Source: Flavivirga aquimarina
Lineage (GTDB): Bacteria; Bacteroidota; Bacteroidia; Flavobacteriales; Flavobacteriaceae
NCBI RefSeq assembly: GCF_030540835.1
Contig: NZ_JAUOEK010000120.1
Location: 124,001-188,000, forward strand
DNA length: 64,000 nucleotides
Direction of reading: 5' to 3'
Position numbers and translations under genes: made by a program. Numbering within the stretch: position 1 is the stretch's first letter; every line of letters starts with the position of its first letter. Positions 52,294-61,615 of this stretch are shown here, piece by piece. The notes under the pieces were generated by a model. It saw only the letters and a list, made by a program, of their open reading frames with translations. It was not told the DNA's origin and did no database searches.

Positions 52294-53096
52294 TTTCTCA
52301 ACTTCATTATTAAATATTTATAATATTTCCTTATTAGTTTTTGCATGTAAAACCATCGCTTTTTATAGATAATAACATCCATAAAATCTGTCTCAATATT
52401 ATTTTCTACACCATTGGCATTTAGAATAACATTAATACGATCAGTATGCTTTTTATTTTCACCATAACTTCTTGCATACCAAGTATGGCATAGTAATTTC
52501 TTATTCTCATAATATACGTCATTTGCAATCATATCGCTACACATCTTAGATTCCAGGAAAAGAAACCTTTTCTCCTGTCGTCTTAACCAAAAATAAAAAC
52601 AATAATAGGGTTCGTATAAACTTTTGCGATCAAAATCTCCTTTTAACCCAGAAAGGTCATCCTGAAATTCTCCTTCTTCAATGTACTGATTCTTTAGCAT
52701 TTCTTTTTTATTCCAGATATTGAATACTTCTTTCAAGTTAATGACGGAAAAAAAGGTATTTATCACAAAGGGATTCTTTTTTCTATGTAAGACTACACCA
52801 CCATCTCTTACACCACAAACTGTAATGCCTTCTATATTCATTTTATCAATAAGGGAAAAAACAAGTTTATTATCTGTAAATACAACATCTTCATCAGCCA
52901 TAATAAGCCAATGAATACCTTTGTTTTTTAGTTTATGCATCATATAGACAAGACTGTGAATACCATGCATACCGTCTCTACCGTCAATAATATATTTTTG
53001 AACACCTTCTGGAAATAGTATTGATGTCTTTCTGTACAATTCGAAATTGGCAACGGTAGTAAGAATAGCTGTCTTAGAAACCTGCATACTTAACAT
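52290..53096 (-). CDS. GT-A-like glycosyltransferase
   Basis: 268 aa. The N-terminal strand AILTTVANFELYRKTSILFP and the metal-binding motif WLIMADEDVVFTDN (D-E-D) fit a GT-A enzyme. Later come GVRDGGVVLHRKKNPFVINTFFS and LLCHTWYARSYGENKKH (His/Trp region). The exact family is not recognised. The start could be Met4 (53087), which would not overlap the FkbM gene; the first ATG at 53096 overlaps it by 7 bases. The C-terminus is basic and helical, perhaps membrane-associated. Confidence 0.65.
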   Translation of the reverse strand: MLSMQVSKTAILTTVANFELYRKTSILFPEGVQKYIIDGRDGMHGIHSLVYMMHKLKNKGIHWLIMADEDVVFTDNKLVFSLIDKMNIEGITVCGVRDGGVVLHRKKNPFVINTFFSVINLKEVFNIWNKKEMLKNQYIEEGEFQDDLSGLKGDFDRKSLYEPYYCFYFWLRRQEKRFLFLESKMCSDMIANDVYYENKKLLCHTWYARSYGENKKHTDRINVILNANGVENNIETDFMDVIIYKKRWFYMQKLIRKYYKYLIMKLRK

Positions 53097-54016
53097 GTTT
53101 TTTGTGCTCTTATAAGCCCTCGTCGCAAATAAGGTACGTCGAGATTTTTATCGTACATATAAATCATATAACCTCTGGAAGTTTGTGCAGTGAAGCCGTA
53201 AGATTTTAATTGCGTCATAAAAGCTTTTTCGTCATCTTGTTTATGATACGTGCATATAGCTATTTTTAAATTGATATGCTTCTTTAAAATACTTTCGCAT
53301 GAATTCAAAAAATTTTGCTCTTCTCCTTCTATATCTACTTTAAAGAAGGTAATATCAGGATTTTTTTTGTAAAAGCTATTCATGGAAATTGTAGATTCAC
53401 TCTCAAAGTTAGTCACAAACTTATTTATGATTACCACTTTATCTTTCCAAGGTTCAAACGTTGCTTTTAATGGCTCAATCCATTCCTCATCAGGCTCAAA
53501 TAAATAAATCTTTCTCACACTTTCTATAATCGATAAGGAAAAATTTCCTTCAGCTGCTCCTACATCCGCAACAACATCATGTCTATCCAAGTTGAAATTA
53601 TCAGTTATATATAAATGAGGAGAGTTTTTATCCTGATCGAGTAATAGCCCATAATATAGGCTCTTTATTGCTTTATCAGTCATGTTTTTTTTAAAATAAA
53701 GCCTTTTATTTTGATGCATAACATATCTTAATCCATTTGATTGATCAAAGTAAACTTCAATCACTTCTTTTTTGTATTTCTTAGCAAAATTATAGGGAAA
53801 AACAGATACAGGGTTTTTCTGTAAATATGTTACAACCTCTTTAATTTCTTCATCATTATTGGCTTCATGATAGGTCAATATATTATTTCGTAAAGACGCT
53901 TTGAATTGGGCTAATTTATTTCTCTGACGCTTCCTTTTTATTTTATTTATAAAATGGTTTGGAACAACCACTTTGATTATATAAATCAACCAATTTTTAG
54001 CTTTCTTTTTTAACAT
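53090..54016 (-). CDS. FkbM family methyltransferase
   Basis: 308 aa. A basic N-terminal segment is followed by a class I methyltransferase domain: DVVADVGAAEGNFSLSII (SAM-binding GxxxG-type loop), KIYLFEPDEEWIEPLK (acidic residue for the ribose) and ITFFKVDIEGEEQNFLNS, which is the FkbM hallmark (D-I-E-G-x-E). FkbM-type enzymes O-methylate sugars in many polysaccharide clusters. It sits between the GT-A-like gene and neuA (11 bases). Substrate probably a hydroxyl of a cell-surface sugar. Confidence 0.9.
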   Translation of the reverse strand: MLKKKAKNWLIYIIKVVVPNHFINKIKRKRQRNKLAQFKASLRNNILTYHEANNDEEIKEVVTYLQKNPVSVFPYNFAKKYKKEVIEVYFDQSNGLRYVMHQNKRLYFKKNMTDKAIKSLYYGLLLDQDKNSPHLYITDNFNLDRHDVVADVGAAEGNFSLSIIESVRKIYLFEPDEEWIEPLKATFEPWKDKVVIINKFVTNFESESTISMNSFYKKNPDITFFKVDIEGEEQNFLNSCESILKKHINLKIAICTYHKQDDEKAFMTQLKSYGFTAQTSRGYMIYMYDKNLDVPYLRRGLIRAQKTC

Positions 54017-54027
54017 ATGTTTAAAAA

Positions 54028-54729
54028 TTAGTTTTTCATGGATTTAAGATAGTCTTCTGCCATTCTCCAATCAGATAATGTATCAATATTAATTGCTGCT
54101 GCTTCAGGAGACTCTATATAACTTATTTTGGAACCGTATAAAGAATTCTGCTCTAACAAGACCTCCGTTTTAGTAATATAAATACATCCGTCTCTAAAAT
54201 AATAGTCTGAGGGTAAATCCTGTCGGCGTGTTACAATCTCTTTTTCACTAGTAAACAGTTCCAAATTCCCTTCATTATTCTCTTTAAAAATCCAGTGTGG
54301 GTTGAACTTATGTGGTACTTTCTGAACCGATATTAAAGCATCTGTTCCGGTATTTACAAATTTATTTATCGCTTTATCAATAAACTCAGACGTCTTAAAT
54401 GGTGTTGTTACCTGAAGTAAACAAACTGCGTCATAATAAACACCCTGATCTATAAAATATTTAAGAGTATGCTGAATAACAGGTAATGTAGGTGTACTAT
54501 CTAAAGCCAAATCGGCGGGTCGTTTAAAAGGAGCTTTCAGCCCTATTTGTTTTGCTACTTTCATAATGGCTTCATCATCTGTACTTAACACCACATCGCT
54601 AAGACCATTGGCTTTATTTGCAGCATCAAAAGTATATTGAAGCAATGGTTTGTTGTCAAGCTTCTTTATATTCTTTCCCGGAACAGATTTAGAACCTCCA
54701 CGAGCTGGTATAATCCCTAAAATTTTCAT
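54028..54729 (-). CDS. CMP-nonulosonate cytidylyltransferase (NeuA-like)
   Basis: 233 aa, near the usual 225-230 for the catalytic domain. MKILGIIPARGGSKSVPGKN is the nucleotide-binding signature, followed by PLLQYTFDAA, VVLSTDDEAIMKVAK, RPADLALDSTPTLPVI and DAVCLLQVTTPFKTSEF. It activates a nine-carbon keto sugar with CTP. Its stop and start abut the FkbM and neuC genes (1-base overlap with neuC), giving the order neuB-neuC-neuA in transcription. Whether the sugar is N-acetylneuraminic, legionaminic or another nonulosonic acid is not decided by this protein. Confidence 0.9.
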   Translation of the reverse strand: MKILGIIPARGGSKSVPGKNIKKLDNKPLLQYTFDAANKANGLSDVVLSTDDEAIMKVAKQIGLKAPFKRPADLALDSTPTLPVIQHTLKYFIDQGVYYDAVCLLQVTTPFKTSEFIDKAINKFVNTGTDALISVQKVPHKFNPHWIFKENNEGNLELFTSEKEIVTRRQDLPSDYYFRDGCIYITKTEVLLEQNSLYGSKISYIESPEAAAINIDTLSDWRMAEDYLKSMKN

Positions 54730-55889
54730 TAATACATAATTGTTTTGTGGAATCTTAGATCTGTATTTGCTATAATACTCGCTATTTTTTCACCTGAATT
54801 GCCAACACCATAAATACCATCACTTGTGGCCAATCTATTTTGTTTAATTCTATCTAAAACACCTTTCATAATACTGTCTTGTTCATAGGAAACATCAATA
54901 ACATTAAGCCCTCTCGCTCTTCCGTTTTGCCGGGTTCCTATGTTTACTACTGGAACTCCTAAATAGGCACATTCTCTAATTCCAACACTTGAATTTCCAA
55001 TAAGGCATTTGGAATTAATCAATAAACGCAAAAAATCTTCGGGCTCCATATTCTTAAAAAAATGAATGTTTTCTGGTTTGTAGATCTCTCTATAAGAACG
55101 TATTCCGTTTGATGTACCATCTGCACCAGCATCTACATTAGGCCAAAACCAGAATGTTGGTATATCTAGTTCATGAACCACCTTGAGTGTGTTCAACACA
55201 TTTTCCTTTGCCTGATTGTATTCGGTTGTCACCGGATGTTGTAAAACCACTAAATAGCCTCTTTTCCAATCAATATTATTCCCAACACCTCCATATTTCT
55301 CTATAGGATTAAAATTTAATTCTGGTGCTTTATTAACGTTTCGAGCTATATCTATTGAAGGACAACCTGTATTAAAAACGTAACGCTCATCTTCACCCAT
55401 TTTTATAACTCTTTCTCTTGCTTCTTCTGAGGCTACTAAATGAAGATCGGCTAATTTAGTGTTAGCATGCCTAACCTTTTCATCAATGTTTCCCGTAACT
55501 TCGCCTCCTTGTATGTGTATTAAAGGAATATTCTGGTAAGAGGCCGCAATGGATGTTGCTAAAGTCTCGAAACGGTCTGCTATAGTTACTACGGCATCAG
55601 GCTTTAGGTTATAAAATGTATTTGCTAATTCCATCACCCCTAACCCTGTAGTCTTAGCCATTGAGGTTTTATTTTCTCCTTCTAATACCATAAAAACTTT
55701 GGCGTCAATCTTAAATCCGTCATTTTCTATATAGTCTACAGCATTTCCATAACGGTCTAACAACGCAGACCCCGCAACAACAAGTTGTAATTGAAGATTT
55801 GGATGCTTATTTATTGCCGACAATGCTGTTTTGATTCTGCTATACGATGGTCTGGCAGTTATAACGACACATATTTTCCTTTTACTCAT
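54729..55889 (-). CDS. UDP-N-acetylglucosamine 2-epimerase, hydrolysing (NeuC-like)
   Basis: 386 aa, GT-B-like fold. Signatures: VVITARPSYSRIKTAL, PDAVVTIADRFETLATSIAA, IHIQGGEVTGNIDEKVRHA, LHLVASEEARERVIKMGE, VLQHPVTTE and IGNSSVGIRECAYLGVPVVNIGTRQNGR. The hydrolysing type converts UDP-GlcNAc (or its diacetamido analog) to ManNAc and UDP. LegG of the legionaminic acid path is similar in sequence, so assignment as NeuC or LegG is uncertain. It overlaps neuB by 8 bases and neuA by 1. Confidence 0.92.
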   Translation of the reverse strand: MSKRKICVVITARPSYSRIKTALSAINKHPNLQLQLVVAGSALLDRYGNAVDYIENDGFKIDAKVFMVLEGENKTSMAKTTGLGVMELANTFYNLKPDAVVTIADRFETLATSIAASYQNIPLIHIQGGEVTGNIDEKVRHANTKLADLHLVASEEARERVIKMGEDERYVFNTGCPSIDIARNVNKAPELNFNPIEKYGGVGNNIDWKRGYLVVLQHPVTTEYNQAKENVLNTLKVVHELDIPTFWFWPNVDAGADGTSNGIRSYREIYKPENIHFFKNMEPEDFLRLLINSKCLIGNSSVGIRECAYLGVPVVNIGTRQNGRARGLNVIDVSYEQDSIMKGVLDRIKQNRLATSDGIYGVGNSGEKIASIIANTDLRFHKTIMY

Positions 55890-56886
55890 TTAAATCTTGT
55901 TTGGTTAGGAATTCCCATTGCTTCATACCTCTGGTAATTGTTTTACCTATCACATCTTTAAAATTAGTTGCTGATATTCCTTTATTAGCTGGTTTTTTGG
56001 CTTCTAAATCTGAAAACGTTAAAACATGCCCGGTACTCAAATCTTTATTGACGGCCAGAGACTTTTCAAAAATGGCCTTAAGTTCTTTAAATGATGTATT
56101 ATCATTTTTATTTACAGGGTTAGCAGTCGCTATTTCAATGTTTCGTATAGCATTAGTTAAGGTTCTTATCTCTTCGATAGTTAAAGATGAGCTTACATCG
56201 GGGCCGAACATCTCTTTATTAAAAACAGCATGAAACTCGATTATTTCGGCTCCAAGCGTCACTGCTGCAATACTTGTTTCAAGCTTTGATGAATGATCGG
56301 AAAACCCAATAGGAACATCATATCTGCCCTTTAGCTCAGCAATCATATTTAAACCGTATTGTTCTGGTTTTGTTGGGTAAGAGGTTGTACACTGTAATAT
56401 GGAAAATTCAACCTGTCTGGATTTTAAAAAGTCAACTGTTTTATCTAATTCTTCCAAAGAACTCATCCCCGATGATATAATGAGTGGTTTCGATGTCTGT
56501 GCCAAGCGTTCTAATAATAAGAAATTAGTGACCTCGCCTGAGCCTACCTTAAAACATTTTACGTCGAGCTTCTCCAATAAATCCACAGCAGCATTACTAA
56601 AAGGAGAACTTATAAATTCTACCCCTTTTTCATCGCAATGTTCTTTTAGTCCTTTCCATTGTTCGTTGGTGAATTCCATACGTTTCCAATACTCATACCT
56701 AGTGGTATCTTGCTTTGAAAACTGAACTCTAAAAGGTTCATAAATACTGCTTTCGGCTTCTGCTATATGGGTTTGAAATTTTACAGCATTGACACCTGTT
56801 TTCGATAAAGCATCAATGTATGCATGAGCCATTCCTAAACTACCGTTATGCGCCTGTCCAATTTCTGCAATTATTTTAACACTCAT
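55882..56886 (-). CDS. N-acetylneuraminate (nonulosonate) synthase NeuB-like
   Basis: 334 aa. TIM barrel with KIIAEIGQAHNGSLGMAHAYIDA, GVNAVKFQTH, EFISSPFSNAAVDLLEKLDV, FKVGSGEVTN and GFSDHSS; then a C-terminal SAF (antifreeze-like) domain at about 270-334 (KSLAVNKDLSTGHVLTFSDLEAKKP, then GKTITRGMKQWEFL). It condenses phosphoenolpyruvate with ManNAc or a related aldose to a nonulosonic acid. First of the neuB-neuC-neuA triplet in transcription, overlapping the methyltransferase gene ahead by 4 bases. Confidence 0.93.
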   Translation of the reverse strand: MSVKIIAEIGQAHNGSLGMAHAYIDALSKTGVNAVKFQTHIAEAESSIYEPFRVQFSKQDTTRYEYWKRMEFTNEQWKGLKEHCDEKGVEFISSPFSNAAVDLLEKLDVKCFKVGSGEVTNFLLLERLAQTSKPLIISSGMSSLEELDKTVDFLKSRQVEFSILQCTTSYPTKPEQYGLNMIAELKGRYDVPIGFSDHSSKLETSIAAVTLGAEIIEFHAVFNKEMFGPDVSSSLTIEEIRTLTNAIRNIEIATANPVNKNDNTSFKELKAIFEKSLAVNKDLSTGHVLTFSDLEAKKPANKGISATNFKDVIGKTITRGMKQWEFLTKQDLNE

Positions 56887-57536
56887 TCCTTAATTTTTTT
56901 GGCAACAATACCGTAACTCATGCCTTGAGTCATTGGGTTTCGAGATTCAATAAAGGCCTCTACTCTATATTTTATCCAGTCCTTAAACGAAGAAATTTTC
57001 CTCTTTTTATATTCAATATCAACTATGGCATATTCTAAAACTTCCAAACCACATCTTTTTAAAAAAGCAATCACGATATGCTTCCAGGGCGTAAAAACAT
57101 GATTCTCTTCAATATGCTTTTCCTGGAAAGCAAACAAAGCACCTCGTAAAAATAAACTCAATGTATTTTTACTTGATTGTGGATTAGGGGTGGTAAGTAC
57201 CAGTACGCCATCTTTCTCCATGTGATTTGCTATATTCTGCAGTCCTAAAAGCGGATTGTCCAAATGTTCTAAAACTTCCAGAAATATGACTAGATTCGCT
57301 TTCTCAGTACCTTCAGGAACACGATCGTTTAAATCCCAAATAATAGATTTGTCTATTTTTTTTATGATATCAAAAGGTTGCCATTGTGCTCCAAGTTCGA
57401 GTACTGTTTCTTCCATGTGACCGAATCCAGCACCTATGTCACTAACAACAATCTTTGATTCTTTTGGCTTATACTTTTGCAGCATTTCTTTTGCAAAAGC
57501 ACCTCTGTTACTATATATTTTGGGCTCTGTACTCAA
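56883..57536 (-). CDS. Class I SAM-dependent methyltransferase
   Basis: 217 aa. SAM-binding loop VVSDIGAGFGHMEETV (about 25-40), acidic strand end, and motif KANLVIFLEVLEHLDNPL typical of the Methyltransf_11/23 groups (LEHL). C-terminal VLTTPNPQSSKN and a helical tail. It could O-methylate a sugar or a lipid-linked intermediate. It ends 4 bases inside the neuB start, so it may act on the nonulosonic acid branch. Confidence 0.88.
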   Translation of the reverse strand: MSTEPKIYSNRGAFAKEMLQKYKPKESKIVVSDIGAGFGHMEETVLELGAQWQPFDIIKKIDKSIIWDLNDRVPEGTEKANLVIFLEVLEHLDNPLLGLQNIANHMEKDGVLVLTTPNPQSSKNTLSLFLRGALFAFQEKHIEENHVFTPWKHIVIAFLKRCGLEVLEYAIVDIEYKKRKISSFKDWIKYRVEAFIESRNPMTQGMSYGIVAKKIKE

Positions 57537-57568
57537 TTATAAAAAGTTTTTAGTCAGTAAAAATAAAA

Positions 57569-58474
57569 TTACAAATCTTTTGGTTTCCAATACAATTTTG
57601 TAGCAGGAAGTTTTGAATACTTCAAAAACTGCTCTTTTGATAAACGATCAGACTCTTTTATTAAACGAGGTACGTTTAAAATGAGATCGCCTAAGGCCTG
57701 TAATATAGCAATAAATGCTTTAAAATCACCTTTAAAAACCTTTGTTTTAAATTGCATCCACAAAGAATACAAAATCTTTTTGGGCACAAGCCCTAATGGA
57801 TAAAACAACAAATACAGAAACCATCCGGACCGCAATGCCCGCCTTGTTCTTAATCTGTAATCTTTTTTATATTTTCTTGCTTTTAAATCAACTCTATGAT
57901 GCACTAACACTTTGGGCAAATAGTGTATTTCCCAATCTTTCTTAAACAGGTGGTACGACGCATAATCCTCTTCTCCATAAAATATAAACCAATCGGGATA
58001 CCCCGGAATAGACTTCCAAGCACTCATTCTAAATGCATGGGCACCTCCTGCATAACTTTTTGTTCTAAATGCTGTTTCGTCACTGTGAGTCGAAGCGGGT
58101 GCTTCTTTACTCCAAAATATTCTAAAACTAACAATGGCACAATTACTATGCGCCTCAAAGTAAGCCTTAATATTGTGAATTGGGTTATTGGTTATGAAAT
58201 GCAGATCGTCATCAATAGATATGGCATACTCCGTTTTAACCAGATTCATCATTCGATTACGACAATAAATTAAACCCCGAGAGGTTTCATTCCTTAGTAA
58301 TTTGATTTTGGAATAATTAGAAGCTATAAATTCATAGGTGCCATCATTAGAACCGTCATCATAAATGATATATTTTACATCTGAACCATTTAATGCCGCT
58401 TCATTCAATTGAAGTGTATATTTTAAATCTTCAAGTCGATTCCTTGTTGTAATAAGAATAGTAAACCCTTTCAT
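57569..58474 (-). CDS. Glycosyltransferase family 2
   Basis: 301 aa. FTILITTRNRLEDLKYTLQL, KYIIYDDGSNDGTYEF, RGLIYCRNRMMNLVKTEYAISIDDDLHF (DDD) and FYGEEDYASYHLFKKD give a complete GT-A domain, with a C-terminal membrane-associated helix pair (about 220-245). Inverting transfer from a nucleotide sugar. 32 bases before the methyltransferase gene; its start overlaps the stop of the next gene upstream by 1 base. Confidence 0.93.
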   Translation of the reverse strand: MKGFTILITTRNRLEDLKYTLQLNEAALNGSDVKYIIYDDGSNDGTYEFIASNYSKIKLLRNETSRGLIYCRNRMMNLVKTEYAISIDDDLHFITNNPIHNIKAYFEAHSNCAIVSFRIFWSKEAPASTHSDETAFRTKSYAGGAHAFRMSAWKSIPGYPDWFIFYGEEDYASYHLFKKDWEIHYLPKVLVHHRVDLKARKYKKDYRLRTRRALRSGWFLYLLFYPLGLVPKKILYSLWMQFKTKVFKGDFKAFIAILQALGDLILNVPRLIKESDRLSKEQFLKYSKLPATKLYWKPKDL

Positions 58475-59736
58475 TAGCTTTTTGTGATTTTAGAAAAGGT
58501 CTGTTCTAAGTTGGAAACTGAAATATAAGCTTCCAAATCCTGCCTATCTAGTTGCAACGTCTTGTTATTTTTTAACCATATTTGATATAAAGATTCAATC
58601 ATAACTGTAATTTTCTTTATATCATCAATATGCGCATGATATTGATAATCGTTTCCTAATAAACGATACGTTTCACTCTTTTCCGGCCCTAAATGAATTA
58701 TAGGTTTATTTGCCATAACACAATGAGGAAACTTGCCTGGCAAGAAAGGACTAATATCAGCTTTAGCTTCAAGTATCACATTTACCGAAACACTATTTTG
58801 TAATGCTAATACGGTATTAAAATCTATATAACCTCCACTTAAGTAAAGGGAGCTTATTTCTTCATTTTTTTCATCAAGATACGCTTTAAAATAACTTTTT
58901 TGTCCCAGTAATAGTAATTGTGAATGATCTCGGGCTTCAGGGTTCTTGCTTAAAAATAATTGATATCCTTCAACAAGCCCTTTGGGGTTTCGGGGTTTCA
59001 TTAAACTACCGGCATGCAGAATAGTGAAACTGTCACCTTGAAACCAATCAGGATGTAATACTTCTTTACTAACCATTTTGGAAGAAGCTTGATGTGGTAT
59101 AACAATACTTTTATCTAAAAATCCAGAAAAATACTGCTCCATCCATTCGTTAAGTAATTGACTGGGGAAAATAGCATATGAAGCCTTTTTTGAAACTTCT
59201 CTAAAAAAAGCCTCTTTTTGTTTATGCCCCGGTTGAAACCAATTAAAGGGCTCTGGGTAGCAATGCATCGGGTATGGATCGTGTACATAGGCCAGCCATT
59301 TTTCATGCAAATTTGGTAATTTTAAAACTGCCATATGCGACCTAAAACTAGCTGCTTTACTCAAGGTTAATACCCAATCGGGAGCAAATCTATTTTCTTT
59401 GCTTAAACAATCTTTTATACTCTTAACGTCATTAAAAAAAGCAAAAGAAAACCCTAATTTATCTTCAAAGAAAGTATTCAAATTAATCTTAAACCATCGC
59501 TTAATAACCAGTTGCACTTTACTAAGCCAGTACCAGGCTGTCCATTTTTTTTCGAGAATAGCAACACATTCTATTCCCGGAAGTATTATGTGTTTTCGAG
59601 TGTAGTGAAAAACTTTTAACTCGTATCCACATTGTTTTAAATTCTTGATAAGTGCCACACGCCCTTTGGTTGCACTGCTATCATTTACATCTAAAGACTC
59701 AGCAACGATTAATATCTTTATTGATGTTTTACTCAT
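58474..59736 (-). CDS. GT-B glycosyltransferase, GT4-like
   Basis: 420 aa. The acceptor half contains TLSKAASFRSHMAVL and YVHDPYPMHCYPEPFNWFQP, and the donor half FTILHAGSLMKPRNPKGLVEG, YLSGGYIDFNTVL and FPHCVMANKPIIHLGPEKS. The usual EX7E motif of GT4 is not clear, so the assignment is by fold pattern. Cytosolic. The product is probably one of several retaining transferases in the cluster; the sugar is unknown. It overlaps the GT2 gene upstream by 4 bases and the one downstream by 1 base. Confidence 0.75.
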   Translation of the reverse strand: MSKTSIKILIVAESLDVNDSSATKGRVALIKNLKQCGYELKVFHYTRKHIILPGIECVAILEKKWTAWYWLSKVQLVIKRWFKINLNTFFEDKLGFSFAFFNDVKSIKDCLSKENRFAPDWVLTLSKAASFRSHMAVLKLPNLHEKWLAYVHDPYPMHCYPEPFNWFQPGHKQKEAFFREVSKKASYAIFPSQLLNEWMEQYFSGFLDKSIVIPHQASSKMVSKEVLHPDWFQGDSFTILHAGSLMKPRNPKGLVEGYQLFLSKNPEARDHSQLLLLGQKSYFKAYLDEKNEEISSLYLSGGYIDFNTVLALQNSVSVNVILEAKADISPFLPGKFPHCVMANKPIIHLGPEKSETYRLLGNDYQYHAHIDDIKKITVMIESLYQIWLKNNKTLQLDRQDLEAYISVSNLEQTFSKITKS

Positions 59737-60677
59737 AGTTTAAATAGTGTTTCGCCGCGTCTTAAAATTCTATAAGCCGGAATATAAATAAACAAAACTT
59801 TTAACAGTCCCTTCTTATACTTTACTAAATGAATTATAGAACATAATTTAATCATTTGTCCCAAAAGCACACGATCATACTTGTAATATATCGCTTTTTT
59901 CACTGCTTGTAGCATTTTGTTTATCAAGGCTTTTTGATATGATTTTTTTAACTGTTGCTTTTTATAAAGTGTTTTTAGAATGATATAGCGAGAATGAAAA
60001 GTGGCTCTATATTTTTTTTCTGAAGTATCCTTTCCAATACGATCTTCATGCCTCCTTACATAAACTGTTATAGTATCAAACTTTGAATACTTTACCCCAT
60101 TAATAACTCGTAATAAATGAAACGTCCATTCTTGAGAACTGGATAAATCTTCTCTAAAGGGTTTCATTGGAAGCCCACTTCTTTTCCACAATACTGAAGC
60201 TGTTTGCCAACTTGCTCTTAAAGTTAACATATCCTCAATTAAATCTCCGGTAGAATGAGTCTCTAACCATAATTCATCATGATCGCCAATGTTATTAAAA
60301 AACGTTCCAACTTCAGAAACAGAAGCTTCTATGTCTTGATTTATTTCGTGAGTTTTTGCATGTTTTTCTAAATGGTCTTCTGTAATCAAATCATCACTAT
60401 CTAACCAGTTTATATATGCCCCTTTACTGTTTTCGAATCCGAAATTTCGGCAAGCATTGGCTCCTTTTAAGTAACCAGTTGGCCTTTTCAAAAAGTAAAA
60501 CCTATCATCAGTCTCACAAAATGCTTTAACTATTTGTTCTGTATCATCCTCTGAATGATCATCTACGACAATACATTCAAAATTTTCACATGTTTGTTTT
60601 TGAACACTCTTTAGAGTCTCCAGAATAAGGTGTGCCCTGTTATAGGTTGGGATAATTATTGAAAATAAAAAACTCAT
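59733..60677 (-). CDS. Glycosyltransferase family 2
   Basis: 314 aa. FSIIIPTYNRAHLILETLKSV, FECIVVDDHSEDDTEQIV, GANACRNFGFENSKGAYINW and LDSDDLITEDH form a canonical GT2 domain (DSDD metal site). In the acceptor half WQTASVLWKRSGLP and SSQEWTFHLLRV are present, and the C-terminus is basic, possibly membrane-peripheral. It overlaps the GT2 gene upstream by 4 bases. Confidence 0.94.
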   Translation of the reverse strand: MSFLFSIIIPTYNRAHLILETLKSVQKQTCENFECIVVDDHSEDDTEQIVKAFCETDDRFYFLKRPTGYLKGANACRNFGFENSKGAYINWLDSDDLITEDHLEKHAKTHEINQDIEASVSEVGTFFNNIGDHDELWLETHSTGDLIEDMLTLRASWQTASVLWKRSGLPMKPFREDLSSSQEWTFHLLRVINGVKYSKFDTITVYVRRHEDRIGKDTSEKKYRATFHSRYIILKTLYKKQQLKKSYQKALINKMLQAVKKAIYYKYDRVLLGQMIKLCSIIHLVKYKKGLLKVLFIYIPAYRILRRGETLFKL

Positions 60678-61594
60678 AAAATATAGTGTGCTCCTTTAGT
60701 ACTATTTAAAGCCCTGCTTTTAAGTATTTTATTTTCTGTTTTTTTCACCAACCTCAGCTGTTTACCAAATCCTCTTACTCCTGCTAAATTAAACCTTATT
60801 AAAGATTTAATGATATCTCTTATTGTTTTTTTATACTCCTTTTTGTATGCTTTACGAGAAAACTCTGAATTGATATCGGCATATTTAACACTTAAAACTT
60901 TTTTGAAAGCGGTATAATATTTTTGAGTAAAAAGATCTTTTTTTATTTCTGGTCTGTCTTCTCTATCATGTCTAATAAATGCTGTATTTAATACCCCTAT
61001 TTTAAACGAATGAAATAATACTCTTTGGCAATAGTTTTCATCCTCTCCATAATGAAAAAACAACGGATCGAAGCCACCAACATCAACAATACAAGCTTTG
61101 GTAATTAACCAGGCAGCAGCATTAACAAAGGGAACATCCTGAACACTTTCCTCCGTTTCTTCTTCTAAAAAATGTTTCAAGTTAACATTGGTTCTCGTTA
61201 AATACTTGGCAAATTGAGTATCTAATGCGGTTCCTTTTCCATTGTAATGTATAGGGCTTATGATACCGTACTGAGGGTTTCCTTTACTAAAAGAGACTAG
61301 TTTGTAAATCGTATTGTCATCTAAGTATACATCCTGATTAACAAGAAAAACATGAGTTGCTCCTAGCTTTAAAGCTTCTGTAATACCTATATTATTTGCT
61401 TTCCCAAACCCTAAGTTCTTTTTTTGGGGATATAAATTAATGTTAGGAAAGTTTGTGTTAACAAAATTCACGGTATCGTCGGTAGAATTATTGTCTATTA
61501 AAATAACGTTGCTTTGCTTACCAATAGAGTTAAGACAACGCTCTATCCAAGGCATCGCATTATAAGTCACAATTATGGAGTAAACATTTTCCAA
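60674..61594 (-). CDS. Glycosyltransferase family 2 (rhamnosyltransferase-like)
   Basis: 306 aa. YSIIVTYNAMPWIERCLNSI, VILIDNNSTDDTVNFV, NLGFGKANNIGITEAL and THVFLVNQDVYLDDN (N-Q-D metal site, as in WbbL/RfbF-like enzymes), then NAAAWLITKACIVDVGGFDPLFFHYGED. This subgroup often transfers rhamnose or another deoxyhexose. Overlaps the next gene by 4 bases; 21 bases after the stop of the GT-A gene upstream. Confidence 0.93.
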   Translation of the reverse strand: MENVYSIIVTYNAMPWIERCLNSIGKQSNVILIDNNSTDDTVNFVNTNFPNINLYPQKKNLGFGKANNIGITEALKLGATHVFLVNQDVYLDDNTIYKLVSFSKGNPQYGIISPIHYNGKGTALDTQFAKYLTRTNVNLKHFLEEETEESVQDVPFVNAAAWLITKACIVDVGGFDPLFFHYGEDENYCQRVLFHSFKIGVLNTAFIRHDREDRPEIKKDLFTQKYYTAFKKVLSVKYADINSEFSRKAYKKEYKKTIRDIIKSLIRFNLAGVRGFGKQLRLVKKTENKILKSRALNSTKGAHYIL

Positions 61595-61615
61595 CTATAT
61601 CAATTAAAAGTATTA

